In this document: positions 1 to 7,786 of the stretch, in pieces
Layout of the letters: every line of letters begins with the position of its first letter
Numbering within the stretch: position 1 is the stretch's first letter
From: Gemmatimonadota bacterium
GTDB taxonomy: Bacteria > Gemmatimonadota > Gemmatimonadetes > Longimicrobiales > Gaopeijiaceae
Reading direction: 5' to 3'
DNA: 11,157 nucleotides
Assembly: GCA_015492755.1 (NCBI GenBank)
Contig: WGEM01000621.1
Coordinates: 1-11,157 of the forward strand
Made by a program: the position numbers and the translations under genes
Notes under the pieces: generated by a model
Told to the model about the DNA's origin: nothing
What the model saw: the letters and a program-made list of their open reading frames with translations, nothing else
The model's database searches: none

Positions 1-52
1 AGTGGTGCCTGCACCCTGCGCGGTGGCCACCGCGCAGGGTGCAGGCACCACT
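1..52. repeat. Perfect 52-bp palindrome at the window edge (26-bp arms, no loop)
   Basis: Bases 1-26 are the exact reverse complement of bases 27-52. The centre, GGTGGCCACC, is naturally palindromic and fits normal coding for the Val-Ala-Thr-Ala stretch typical of these Ig-like repeats (a similar GGTGGCCACCGCG occurs at about 331-343). The right arm reads on into good BIG2 sequence; the left arm is simply its mirror. The simplest reading is a fold-back artefact of library preparation or assembly at a contig end, which makes the first eight or so codons of the adjoining gene unreliable. A real inverted repeat cannot be excluded. Confidence 0.95.
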
Positions 53-1066
53 TCGGTCATCGTGGAGGCCACCCGGGCGGGCGTCACACGGGCCGACACC
101 GCGTCACTCTCGGTGGCGGTGGAGCCCGCGTCCGTCGTCATCACCCCGGACACCGCCACCCTGACAGCGGTGGGGGCGGTGGTGGACCTCTCGGCGCGCG
201 TGGCGGTGCGTGATGCCAACGGCAATGCCGTACCGGGTGCGACGGTGGCGTGGAGCAGCCTTGCGCCCACCGTGGCCACGGTGGATGGGGCGGGCACCGT
301 AACGGCGGTGGCACCGGGCGTGGCGCAGGTGGTGGCCACCGCGGGGACCGTGGCCGACACCGCCACCGTCACCGTCGACATCCAGGCGGCCCGTCTCGTG
401 ATCGTGCCGGCCGCAGACACGGTGGCGGTGGGCGGAAGCGTGCAGTTCGCCGCCCTGGCATTCGACGCCGGCGGTACACCACTCACGGCCTCACTCACCT
501 GGAGCACCACCGACGGGGCGGTGGCGACCGCGGACGCGTCGGGGCGCGCCACCGGTGTGGGCGCGGGCGTGGCAGGTGTGGTGGTGACGTCGGGAGCCGC
601 CGCGGACACGGCGTGGCTGGGCGTAGCGGGCGCGAACTCCATCGTGTCCACCGCCTTCCCCGGGGCGCAACCGAGGGACACGGTGGCGGCGGGTGCCCAG
701 GTGACGATTCCGGTGACCTTCGACATGAGCCGCGTGAGCGCCGACGGCGACCTGGGTTCGGTCCGGGTGGTGCTCACCTACGATGCCGGGCTCTTCGATC
801 TGGTGAGTGCCACCGAGGGTGTCACGGGAACCACCGTGATCAACACCGACGTCGCCGGGCAGGTAACCTTCGGGTTCATCAATACGAGCGCCCAGGGCTC
901 CGCGAAGCTCACGCTCTTCACCGTAGTGCTTCAGGCGAAGGCGGGCGCGGTGGCGGGAAGTGTGGGCGGGCTGGGCCTCACCTTCACCGAGACTCCGGCC
1001 AGGACCGACTTCACCCTGTACGCGACGCCGGTTGCGGTGGCGGGCGAAGTCGTGATCGGAAACTGA
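2..1066 (+). CDS. Partial secreted protein with BIG2 Ig-like repeats and a C-terminal cohesin-like domain
   Basis: The 5' end lies outside the window, so no signal peptide is visible and the apparent GTG at position 2 is not the true start; it sits in the edge palindrome. Counting from base 2, residues 1-40 are the end of one BIG2 (bacterial Ig-like) repeat. Residues about 41-126 and 128-208 are two full repeats with the typical V-x-W-S-S core and the pattern VATVDGAGTVTAVAPGVAQV. Residues about 213-354 look like a cohesin domain: an N-terminal proline/valine strand (VTIPVTFDMS), then VRVVLTYDAGLFDLVSA, then a glycine-rich strand and a closing GEVVIGN. It is probably a surface or exported stalk protein that displays a cohesin. 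It ends with TGA and the next gene begins 22 bases later, so the two are likely co-transcribed. Cohesin assignment is by pattern only; a related CBM or Ig fold is the alternative. Confidence 0.8.
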   Translation: MVPAPCAVATAQGAGTTSVIVEATRAGVTRADTASLSVAVEPASVVITPDTATLTAVGAVVDLSARVAVRDANGNAVPGATVAWSSLAPTVATVDGAGTVTAVAPGVAQVVATAGTVADTATVTVDIQAARLVIVPAADTVAVGGSVQFAALAFDAGGTPLTASLTWSTTDGAVATADASGRATGVGAGVAGVVVTSGAAADTAWLGVAGANSIVSTAFPGAQPRDTVAAGAQVTIPVTFDMSRVSADGDLGSVRVVLTYDAGLFDLVSATEGVTGTTVINTDVAGQVTFGFINTSAQGSAKLTLFTVVLQAKAGAVAGSVGGLGLTFTETPARTDFTLYATPVAVAGEVVIGN

Positions 1067-1074
1067 GATGCGTA

Positions 1075-1080
1075 GGGAGG
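1075..1080 (+). promoter_or_regulatory. Shine-Dalgarno GGGAGG that fixes the start of the lipoprotein gene
   Basis: GGGAGG lies 8 bases before the ATG at 1089. An earlier in-frame ATG at 1068 has no such site and lies upstream of this one, so the ATG at 1089 is preferred. Confidence 0.7.
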
Positions 1081-1088
1081 ATCGTCAG

Positions 1089-1694
1089 ATGCGCATAGAG
1101 GCGAGTGAGGGCCGCACAAGTGCCCGCGAGAGGCGGAGCGCGTACCGGGCCGCGCCCATCCGGCGGAAGCGGCGGATCCTTCGAGCGGCGCTGTGGCTGG
1201 CGCCCGTGATGGTACTCGCCTGCGACGACAGCCGCGTGGCGGGGCCGGGCGCGGCGGACGACGCCCTCCAGCGCCTTCCCCCGGGCATCCACCCGGTGCT
1301 GTTCGTGCCACCCGGCGCCGGTGCGGTCCACGAGATCCGCCTCCACCTCTACGGCGTGGAGACGGATGCGTCCGTGGCTTCGTATCAGGGTGAGATCACC
1401 TATGACGCCGAGGCGCTCGAGATCGTGGGAGCGACGTTCGACGAGGGCGTCATGGGCGCGTGGAACGTCACCCGACCCGGACATCTGCGGATTGCGGGGA
1501 TCTCGCTGGACGGAATCAGCGGCACGCCCGCCGTGACGCTGAAGGTCCGTTCCAGCCGGATCCCCGTGGCGGCGGACTTTCACGTGAAGCTCGAGGAGCT
1601 CCGGGGGAGCGGAGACTTCATCGACCTGACGGGGCGGGTGGTGGAGCGGGACCATCCGGTCCTCACCCGCACCGATCCGGGCGTGCGGCGCTGA
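1089..1694 (+). CDS. Lipoprotein with a cohesin-like domain
   Basis: The product has 201 residues. The first 34 are rich in Arg, then a hydrophobic stretch (LRAALWLAPVMVLAC) ends in the lipobox V-L-A-C at Cys45, so lipid anchoring after signal peptidase II cleavage is expected. The N-region is unusually long for a lipoprotein signal. Residues about 69-189 resemble a cohesin: VLFVPPGAGAVHEIRLHLYG, then SYQGEITYDAEALEIVGA, then a strand that closes in FIDLTGRVV. It is shorter than typical cohesins (about 140 residues). It sits between a gene ending in a cohesin-like domain and a dockerin-bearing protein, which suggests that it anchors the dockerin partner to a membrane. The family is assigned by pattern; no enzyme motif is visible. 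Start chosen by the Shine-Dalgarno site; an ATG at 1068 would add seven residues. Confidence 0.75.
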   Translation: MRIEASEGRTSARERRSAYRAAPIRRKRRILRAALWLAPVMVLACDDSRVAGPGAADDALQRLPPGIHPVLFVPPGAGAVHEIRLHLYGVETDASVASYQGEITYDAEALEIVGATFDEGVMGAWNVTRPGHLRIAGISLDGISGTPAVTLKVRSSRIPVAADFHVKLEELRGSGDFIDLTGRVVERDHPVLTRTDPGVRR

Positions 1695-1695
1695 G

Positions 1696-1748
1696 GTCCA
1701 CCGGTGTCGGGCGTGCGCATGCGGGCGGTGATCCGGGGCACGGTGGAC
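1696..1748 (+). repeat. Inverted repeat between the two cohesin/dockerin genes
   Basis: GTCCACCG at 1696-1703 is matched by CGGTGGAC at 1741-1748, with 37 bases between; allowing one bulged G extends the pairing by two bases. It fills most of the 75-base gap between genes and could form a hairpin in the polycistronic RNA. There is no T-run, so it is not a standard terminator. It may also be chance in GC-rich DNA. Confidence 0.35.
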
Positions 1749-1757
1749 GGCTGCTCC

Positions 1758-1763
1758 AGGAGG
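1758..1763 (+). promoter_or_regulatory. Shine-Dalgarno AGGAGG for the dockerin protein
   Basis: AGGAGG lies 6 bases before the ATG at 1770, which begins a textbook signal peptide. Upstream in-frame starts at 1704 (GTG) and 1719 (ATG) lack a comparable site and would place charged residues before the signal sequence. Confidence 0.8.
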
Positions 1764-1769
1764 ATTGCC

Positions 1770-4700
1770 ATGAGGATGCTGGTTGCGGCCCTCCTTCTTC
1801 TGGGTGTGTCCGCGGCGGCTCCGTCCGTTCCTCTCCCGGCGCCTGTGCCGGCTGGCGGCGTCGTGCGCGGAGACGTGGACGGAGACGGCACCATCGCCGC
1901 GTTGGACGCGCTGGCGACGCTCACGCACGTCGTCGGCCGCGCCATCCCCTCCGACTGGAGCGTGGATCCTCAGGGAGACGGCAACTGCGACGGCCAGATC
2001 ACCGCCTTCGACGCGCTTCTCATTCTCAGTTACGCCGTGGGGAAGGACGTATCCTCCTTCTGCGTGGGCGATCCCCTCGCCACCAGTCTCACGCTCACAC
2101 CGGACTCGTCGCTCATCAGGGTGTCCGACACGCTGCGCGTCGTGGCGGACGCGCGAGACGCCGGGGGCGGCTCCGTCACGGGCCTCCCGCTGGAGTGGAG
2201 TCTCTCGGATTCCGCCGTGGCGGAGGTGGATTCCACCGGTCTCGTGCGCGGGACCGCGCCCGGCACCACCTGGGTCCGGGCCCGCACCGGGAGTCTCGTG
2301 GATTCGGTGCGGGTGGACGTGGTGCTCTTCCTCGCCGGACGCCAGACGGTTCAGATTCAGCTTCCGGCGGGAGTCCCGTCCACCGGACTCGTGGTGCGTA
2401 CACCCAACGACTCCGTTCCTGCGGCGGACCTCCTGAACATTCCGGTGAATCTGGCCACCGACCTCATCAGCACCATCGGGGTGCTGGACGCGAACCAGAA
2501 CCCGATTCTGCTGGGGCCCGCCCTCTATCCGCCGGACGGCGATACCGTCAGCATCAGCACCCTGAGCACCGCGACATCTCTGGTTCTCATGAACCCCTTC
2601 GTGGCGGCGGTGCTGTACTTCGATCCGGCGGGGGACAAGAACTATGCGTCCACCATCGCAGCGCTGCCGGAGACGCAGACGCTGGCGAACCTCATCGCGC
2701 AGAAACTGCCGGCGAATCCCGGCATCCTTACCGCCATGGACGCGGAGGTGCAGACGGCCGTGCACAACGCGTCCATGGCCTTCCTGAACACGCTCGGGAG
2801 CCTACCGACGAAATCCGACGCGGTCCCCACGGGCGAGGGGCCGGCTAGGGTGGTGGCCTCCGGACCGGACAGCGCTCAGAGCGGGGTGATCATCACCCGG
2901 ACACCCTTCGATTCCGCAGGCACTCGGTATCTGCGCCTGGATGTGACGAACCAGCGCCGGCGCTATGTCTATCTGGTGGTGGAGGACTCCACCGGGCGGA
3001 AGTTCGGTACGCCGGAGAGCTACTTCATTCCGCCGGCCAACGACCTCATCTCATTCCAGCCGCTCAAGGACTCCAAGTCCCGGTCCGTGCTCGATCTTCG
3101 TGCCGTCTCCGACTCCGCGGCCGGGAGAAAGGTGAAGGTGAAGGTGTACGGCCCTGGCATCTCGGGCTTCCCGCCCACCGGTGAGGGCAGCCGCCTCGTG
3201 AGCCCCATCGTGGCCACGGCCATGACGCAGTTCATTGCTCCGGTGGTGAGCGAGCTCCTCGGTGCGCCCAGCGCCTGTGTGATCGCGCTTCAGAACAATA
3301 TGTTCGCCGCCACACTGGGTGATGTGGCGCTCACTGCGAGCGTCGAGCAGAAAGCAAAGAATGGCGAGTACGTGAGCGCCATCCTTGAAATCCTCGGATC
3401 CTTCCTCTCCAAGATCGTGGATGTGGACGTGCTCACAAACGCCCTGGCGGGGTGTGGAGCCAGCGCCGCACAGGCCGCAGTCATGGCGGGCAATGCCGCC
3501 TCGTATGCCGCGCCCGTGGCCGGCCAGGTCAGACTCGCGGTGAGCGCGTTCAACGTGTCCGTGGTGGCGGTCCCCACGCTGGCGGACATCGCCATGAGCG
3601 ACGCCCGGAGCACGTGGGACATCTGGAACTCGCTGAACGTGAGTCTTGAAACCTCTTCGATTGACGGTCTCACAGCGAGGTTCCGCACGGTATGCACGTC
3701 CGATACGGGAGATACCGTCTCCTGTGGGACATTGGCGTACGACTATGGGGATGGGACGACCGCCACGGTCACGGCGGACTCCGCAACCCACACGTATGCC
3801 CGGTCCGGAAAGTACACCGTGCGCGTCACCGCCACAGACGTCGATGCGGCTAGAGCCGACACCACACTGGACGTATGGGTGGCCACGCCTGTCCGGGGTG
3901 CGGTGGCCTTCATCGGATGCCCGCCCGAGGACAACAACTGCAACAACGGGACGTACCTGTTCTTCTACGACCTGCTGGCGGACACGGTGACTCAGATCTA
4001 CCAGTGGTCATCCAGCGATCCCACACAACCGGCACGGAGTATGAGCCTGTCGCACGACGGAGCGATGGTCGCGTGGATGGCGAGCGACTACAGCTACCAC
4101 ATGCTGTTCGTGCCGCAGCCGGACGCACCGACGAAGCTGAATCTTCCGAGGCTGGACGAGTGCGACGCGGTGGAGATGAATACCTGCGTCCGACAGCCCA
4201 TCACATTTGGATACGACCGGAATCTCTACGCGGTGGGGGGACGGTACCGCATTGAGGGTACGAACACCGTCCTGGGAGAACTGCTCCTCAGAATCAGTCC
4301 CAGTGCCGCCGCGCCCTACACCGAACTTGTCGATCTGGTGAAGGAGTCCTCCACACGTGGTGTTGCGCAATGCCTTCCCACGTGGCTGGAGATGGCTCCG
4401 TACTATCCGGACGGGACGTGGCTCACGATGCAGACCGCAACCTGGTTGCCGGCTCCGACCGATCCCGACGACCTCTGGTGGAGGAACGGCATCTGGGGTC
4501 CGTGCGAGCTCTCCACGTCCACGCGATCCGGCGCAAGTCGGTTCGACACAGGATGGCGGGGACAGCCGTATCAGAAGGTGTTCCGCACCAAGGGCGGGGG
4601 ATACGTGAGCTACCTTTCCGCCAACCCGCCCCCACTCTGGAATGCGGACGGCACGGTGGAACAGCAGGTGAGGAGCCTCAGCGACTACTACTTCGACATG

Positions 4701-4853
4701 GCATACAACTGGGATGAGGATGTCATCCTCATCGCGGAAGGTTTCTTCGGGATCACCGTGGTCAAGGCGACGGACCTCACCGATAAGCAACGCCGGCTCT
4801 CCGGATACCGGGTCAACGAGGTGTACACGTCGCCCTATCCGAGCGGGCGCTGA
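1770..4853 (+). CDS. Large secreted protein: N-terminal dockerin, BIG2, unknown region, PKD, propeller-like C-terminus
   Basis: The product has 1027 residues. Residues 1-17 form a signal peptide (MRMLVAALLLLGVSAAA). Residues about 33-98 are a type I dockerin with two complete calcium loops: D35-x-D37-x-D39-G with D46, and D70-x-N72-x-D74-G with D81. Each loop is followed by a helix (LDALATLTHVV, FDALLILSYAV). Residues about 104-185 are a BIG2 Ig-like repeat. Residues about 186-625 I do not recognise; they contain a long Ala-rich, probably helical part (about 478-600). Residues about 634-705 are a PKD domain with AYDYGDGTTATV and a Tyr-Thr-Val-Arg-Val-Thr strand. The rest (about 708-1027) has repeated beta-strand patterns such as SLSHDGAMVAWMAS and GYDRNLYAVGGRYRI that suggest a propeller. 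No catalytic residues are evident. A dockerin at the N-terminus is less common than at the C-terminus. It follows two cohesin-like genes, so it may dock onto their products. Confidence 0.85.
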   Translation: MRMLVAALLLLGVSAAAPSVPLPAPVPAGGVVRGDVDGDGTIAALDALATLTHVVGRAIPSDWSVDPQGDGNCDGQITAFDALLILSYAVGKDVSSFCVGDPLATSLTLTPDSSLIRVSDTLRVVADARDAGGGSVTGLPLEWSLSDSAVAEVDSTGLVRGTAPGTTWVRARTGSLVDSVRVDVVLFLAGRQTVQIQLPAGVPSTGLVVRTPNDSVPAADLLNIPVNLATDLISTIGVLDANQNPILLGPALYPPDGDTVSISTLSTATSLVLMNPFVAAVLYFDPAGDKNYASTIAALPETQTLANLIAQKLPANPGILTAMDAEVQTAVHNASMAFLNTLGSLPTKSDAVPTGEGPARVVASGPDSAQSGVIITRTPFDSAGTRYLRLDVTNQRRRYVYLVVEDSTGRKFGTPESYFIPPANDLISFQPLKDSKSRSVLDLRAVSDSAAGRKVKVKVYGPGISGFPPTGEGSRLVSPIVATAMTQFIAPVVSELLGAPSACVIALQNNMFAATLGDVALTASVEQKAKNGEYVSAILEILGSFLSKIVDVDVLTNALAGCGASAAQAAVMAGNAASYAAPVAGQVRLAVSAFNVSVVAVPTLADIAMSDARSTWDIWNSLNVSLETSSIDGLTARFRTVCTSDTGDTVSCGTLAYDYGDGTTATVTADSATHTYARSGKYTVRVTATDVDAARADTTLDVWVATPVRGAVAFIGCPPEDNNCNNGTYLFFYDLLADTVTQIYQWSSSDPTQPARSMSLSHDGAMVAWMASDYSYHMLFVPQPDAPTKLNLPRLDECDAVEMNTCVRQPITFGYDRNLYAVGGRYRIEGTNTVLGELLLRISPSAAAPYTELVDLVKESSTRGVAQCLPTWLEMAPYYPDGTWLTMQTATWLPAPTDPDDLWWRNGIWGPCELSTSTRSGASRFDTGWRGQPYQKVFRTKGGGYVSYLSANPPPLWNADGTVEQQVRSLSDYYFDMAYNWDEDVILIAEGFFGITVVKATDLTDKQRRLSGYRVNEVYTSPYPSGR

Positions 4854-4974
4854 CCCCCCACCGCCGATCCCCCGGCGCCACGGTGAGCGTCACCCGCTCA
4901 CCGTCACGGAGGACGACGATGGTCACTGTGCCCCCGGGCTTGGTCTCCCGTGGTGCCCAGGTGTACGCGTAGAT
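4854..4974 (-). pseudogene. Relic of the 3' end of an M28-PDZ peptidase gene
   Basis: This segment aligns without gaps to 8102-8222, the 3' end of the M28 peptidase gene, with 98 of 121 bases identical, including a 21-base exact match (4879-4899 with 8127-8147). Read on the minus strand it encodes 38 residues, of which 27 match the PDZ end of the peptidase (residues 560-597), with IVVLR and GERVTLTV shared. The stop codon is lost (TAG became TGG). Upstream of 4974 the likeness ends abruptly, so there is no start, catalytic domain or full PDZ. It begins directly after the TGA of the dockerin gene. It is either what is left of a decayed paralogue or a gene end displaced by insertion of the copper block. 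That it is homologous is seen directly; the history is inferred. Confidence 0.85.
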
Positions 4975-4993
4975 CCGCGGTTTCCGAAGATTT

Positions 4994-5026
4994 CTTCATC
5001 GAGGATTCACGGAATCTTCATCGAGC
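4994..5026 (+). promoter_or_regulatory. Putative operator upstream of copA: three TTCA half-sites at 11-bp spacing
   Basis: TTCA occurs at 4995, 5006 and 5017, exactly 11 bases apart, within the units CTTCATCGAGG, ATTCACGGAAT and CTTCATCGAGC. The outer units share an 11-base exact repeat (TCTTCATCGAG at 4993-5003 and 5015-5025). The same arrangement lies before the YHS gene. Direct repeats of 11 bp are the usual target of OmpR/PhoB-type winged-helix response regulators; the unit resembles the GTTCACC-N4 repeat known for Streptomyces PhoP. It ends about 90 bases before the copA start. No regulator gene is present in the window. Confidence 0.55.
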
Positions 5027-5117
5027 CCTGCCCTTATTCAGAACCATTCTCGTTTCGGGCATGGGCATCGAGCTGCAGCCCCGTGCCCTGAAGTTGTGCC
5101 GTTATGGGATGGTATCC

Positions 5118-6953
5118 ATGCGAAAAACCGGTAGCCCCATCACGCGACGCTCGTTCCTGCACTCTTCCGCGATGGCGGGGGTCTTTGCGGGACTCCGCCC
5201 GATTCTTCCCTCGTACTCCGCGTTCGAGCCCGATGTTCGTGGCATGGAGCCCCAGGACGTGAGTCCCGGGAGGAAGGTCTACGACCTCACCATCGAGGAG
5301 GTTCGCCTCGACATCGAGGGGCGGTCGACCACCGCCACGGCGATCAACGGATCGGTCCCGGGCCCTCTGCTTCGATTCCGGGAGGGCGACGACGTGACGC
5401 TACGTGTCACGAACAAGCTCCATGAGGACACCTCGATCCACTGGCATGGCATCCTTCTCCCCTTCGATCAGGACGGCGTGCCGGGTGTGAGCTTCCCCGG
5501 CATCAAGCCGGGAGAGACCTTCACGTATCGCTATACGATCCGGCAGACCGGTACGTACTGGTACCACAGCCACAGCGGGCTGCAGGAACAGACCGGCGTG
5601 TACGGGCCCATCATCATCGACCCGGCGGGAGAGGACCCGCACCCGTACGATCGCGAGTACGTGGTCGTTCTGGGAGACTGGACGTTCGAAGACCCGAAGA
5701 CTGTTCTCTCGAAGCTTCGCAAGTTCCCGGGCTACTACAACTACCAGCGTCGTACCCTGCTGGACCTCTTCCGAAACGCCGACGGGAAAGGTTTCGGCTC
5801 CGACCTGAAGGATCGCCTGGCCTGGGCTCGCATGAGGATGGACGCGACGGACATCGCCGACATTACGGGGGCGACGTACACCTACCTCATCAACGGGATG
5901 GGGCCGGAGGATAACTGGACCGGCGTCTTCCGACCCGGTGAGCGTGTGCGGCTGCGTTTCATCAACGCAGGGGCGGGAACCTTCTTCGATGTCCGGATTC
6001 CCGGACTCGAGATGACGGTGGTGCAGGCAGACGGACAGGACGTGCAGCCGGTGACCGTCGACGAGTTCCGGATCGCCATTGCAGAGACGTACGACGTGAT
6101 CGTGCAGCCCAAGGAAGACCGGGCGTACACCATCTTCGCCGAATCGATGGACCGGAGCGGCTTTGCCCGGGGGACGCTTGCGCCCCGGGAGGGGATGACT
6201 GCCGAGATCCCGCCTCGTCGACGTCGCCCGCTCCGCACCATGGCGGACATGGGGATGGACCACGGGTCCATGGGCATGGATGGCATGGCGCATGGCGAGA
6301 TGGGGCATGGCGAGATGGCCCACGGCGAGATGGCCCACGGCGAGATGGGCGGAGCCATGGCGATGGGTGCTGCCCAGCAACTGGCGCCGGCCGGAGCGAT
6401 CCCTGAGGCCAAACCCCACGGGCCCGACACCCATGGGCCGGGGAATGCGGCCGTCCCCATGCAGACCCGGAGTCGCCTCCATGAGGCCGGTGTCGGCCTC
6501 GGGAACGACGGGCGCAGGGTTCTCCTTTACACCGATCTGCGGGCCCTACCCCCGGGGCATGGATACCAGGAGCCGGCACGTGAGATCGAGCTGCACCTGA
6601 CGGGGAACATGGAGCGGTACATGTGGTCGTTCGACGGGAAGGAGTATTCCCGAGCTCCGGACCCGGTGGAGCTGCGCCACGGTGAGTGGGTCAGGCTCGT
6701 CCTCGTCAACGACACCATGATGGAGCACCCCATCCACCTTCACGGAATGTGGATGGTGCTCGAGAACGGAACCGGACCGTATCTCCCGAGGAAGCATACG
6801 GTGAACGTGAAACCGGCTGAGCGACTCTCGGTTCTGGTGCATGCGGACGCGCCGGGGCCGTGGGCGTTCCACTGCCACATTCTCTATCACATGGACATGG
6901 GTATGTTCCGGGTCGTCCGGGTATCGGGCGCCACGGCCGAGGAGGTGGAGTGA
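5118..6953 (+). CDS. copA: Copper-resistance multicopper oxidase, CopA/PcoA type, Tat-exported
   Basis: The product has 611 residues, close to the roughly 600 of PcoA/CopA. It begins with a twin-arginine signal (ITRRSFLHSSAMAGVFAGL, residues 8-26), so it should be exported folded to the periplasm, where the family oxidises Cu(I) and binds copper. All four copper motifs are present: H108-W-H110-G; H150-S-H152; H537-P-I-H540-L-H542; and H585-C586-H587 with H591 and M596, giving the type 1 site and the trinuclear cluster. Residues about 375-421 are a Met/His-rich insert with four tandem M-x-H-G-E units, a likely copper-binding loop. The ATG at 5118 is chosen because it gives a compact Tat signal; a weak GGGAT lies upstream, and an ATG at 5109 is possible. 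An in-frame start at 4950 is rejected because it lies in the M28 relic. Its TGA overlaps the ATG of copB. Confidence 0.93.
   Translation: MRKTGSPITRRSFLHSSAMAGVFAGLRPILPSYSAFEPDVRGMEPQDVSPGRKVYDLTIEEVRLDIEGRSTTATAINGSVPGPLLRFREGDDVTLRVTNKLHEDTSIHWHGILLPFDQDGVPGVSFPGIKPGETFTYRYTIRQTGTYWYHSHSGLQEQTGVYGPIIIDPAGEDPHPYDREYVVVLGDWTFEDPKTVLSKLRKFPGYYNYQRRTLLDLFRNADGKGFGSDLKDRLAWARMRMDATDIADITGATYTYLINGMGPEDNWTGVFRPGERVRLRFINAGAGTFFDVRIPGLEMTVVQADGQDVQPVTVDEFRIAIAETYDVIVQPKEDRAYTIFAESMDRSGFARGTLAPREGMTAEIPPRRRRPLRTMADMGMDHGSMGMDGMAHGEMGHGEMAHGEMAHGEMGGAMAMGAAQQLAPAGAIPEAKPHGPDTHGPGNAAVPMQTRSRLHEAGVGLGNDGRRVLLYTDLRALPPGHGYQEPAREIELHLTGNMERYMWSFDGKEYSRAPDPVELRHGEWVRLVLVNDTMMEHPIHLHGMWMVLENGTGPYLPRKHTVNVKPAERLSVLVHADAPGPWAFHCHILYHMDMGMFRVVRVSGATAEEVE
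6285..6344 (+). repeat. Four tandem 15-bp units encoding M-A/G-H-G-E in copA
   Basis: Four consecutive 15-base units (6285, 6300, 6315, 6330) encode MAHGE, MGHGE, MAHGE and MAHGE. The third and fourth units are identical at DNA level. Being in-frame, copy number could change by slippage without breaking the gene, altering the number of Met and His ligands. Confidence 0.9.
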
Positions 6954-7732
6954 TGCGGCCCAACGACGCTCCCCGCACAGCACGTGCTCGTCGGTTCGTG
7001 CCGGTCTTCTTCGCGGTTCTCGCCGGCGCGCTCTTCGCCGGGACGGCTGCACCTGTATCCGCACAGGCTCTCCTGCGACTCGAAAACGAGAACGTGTACG
7101 GGTACACCCTGTTCGACGTTCTGGAGATGGCGCCGGACCTTGACGGTCGCCCCATGCGATGGGACGTGATCGGATTCGTCGGGAAGCAGTACGATCGGAT
7201 CTGGTTCAAGAGCGAGGGAGATCTCTCCACCGTATCTCGGACGGGAGATTTCGACCTGCAGGCCCTCTACAGCCGGGTCTTTGCGCCATACTGGGAGGTC
7301 CAGGTCGGGTTCCGGGCGGAAGCGGAGTACGACGCGGAGGACCTCCGGACCCGGGGGCACCTGGTCCTAGCCCTGGAGGGACTCGCTCCGTACTGGTTCG
7401 AACTTGAGCCGTCCGTGTTCGTGAGCGAAAACGGCGATGTCTCCGCGGAGTTCAGCGCGAGCTACGATCTCTTCGTCACCCAGCGGCTACTTGTCCAGCC
7501 CCGGTTCGACCTCCTCGCTGCGTTGCAAGACGTACCCGAGTGGGGTGTCGCGTCGGGGATCTACCGGGTCGGGATGAGTCTGAGGCTCCGTTACGAACTC
7601 CGGCGTGAGTTCGCGCCCTACGTCGGGATCGACTGGACCCGAAACACCGGTGGGGGCGCAGACCTCGCCAGAGCCGCCGGGGAGGACGTGAGCCGGGGAG
7701 TCCTGGTGGCGGGAGTGCGGATCTGGCGGTGA
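6953..7732 (+). CDS. copB: Copper resistance outer-membrane protein CopB
   Basis: The product has 259 residues. A signal peptide (RRFVPVFFAVLAGALFAG) ends near VSA-QA after Ala37. The mature part carries the hallmarks of the CopB family (outer-membrane copper-binding beta-barrel): YDRIWFKSEGD at 80-90, GLAPYWFELEPSVFVSENG at 143-161, then LLVQPRFDLLAALQ and the closing REFAPYVGIDWTRNTGGGAD with a final VAGVRIWR. The Met/His-rich N-terminal segment of the Pseudomonas CopB is missing; the Met-rich region here is in CopA instead. The ATG overlaps the last base of the copA stop codon (TGATG), with GGAGG at 6941-6945, so the two genes are translationally coupled. The pairing matches the classic copAB and pcoAB operons of periplasmic and outer-membrane copper resistance. 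Confidence 0.93.
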   Translation: MRPNDAPRTARARRFVPVFFAVLAGALFAGTAAPVSAQALLRLENENVYGYTLFDVLEMAPDLDGRPMRWDVIGFVGKQYDRIWFKSEGDLSTVSRTGDFDLQALYSRVFAPYWEVQVGFRAEAEYDAEDLRTRGHLVLALEGLAPYWFELEPSVFVSENGDVSAEFSASYDLFVTQRLLVQPRFDLLAALQDVPEWGVASGIYRVGMSLRLRYELRREFAPYVGIDWTRNTGGGADLARAAGEDVSRGVLVAGVRIWR

Positions 7733-7786
7733 GAGACGCCTGACGAGGGGCGGTGAGCCGGCTACGCTGCGTCCTCGTGAGGGAAA

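Noticed and set aside
1011..2765. A 584-codon open frame on the minus strand opposite the cohesin and dockerin genes
   Set aside because: Its translation is rich in Arg, His and Gly with no domain, as expected opposite GC-rich coding DNA, and it crosses three well-supported features.
2..4853. A cellulosome gene cluster
   Set aside because: No glycoside hydrolase, carbohydrate-binding module or scaffoldin with multiple cohesins is present.
4950..5117. A longer N-terminus for the multicopper oxidase, starting at 4950
   Set aside because: It would start inside the M28 relic and run through the operator-like array, and would bury the twin-arginine signal about 60 residues in.
5400..6482. A 360-codon minus-strand open frame inside copA
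   Set aside because: It lies opposite the conserved copper motifs of copA and shows no family.
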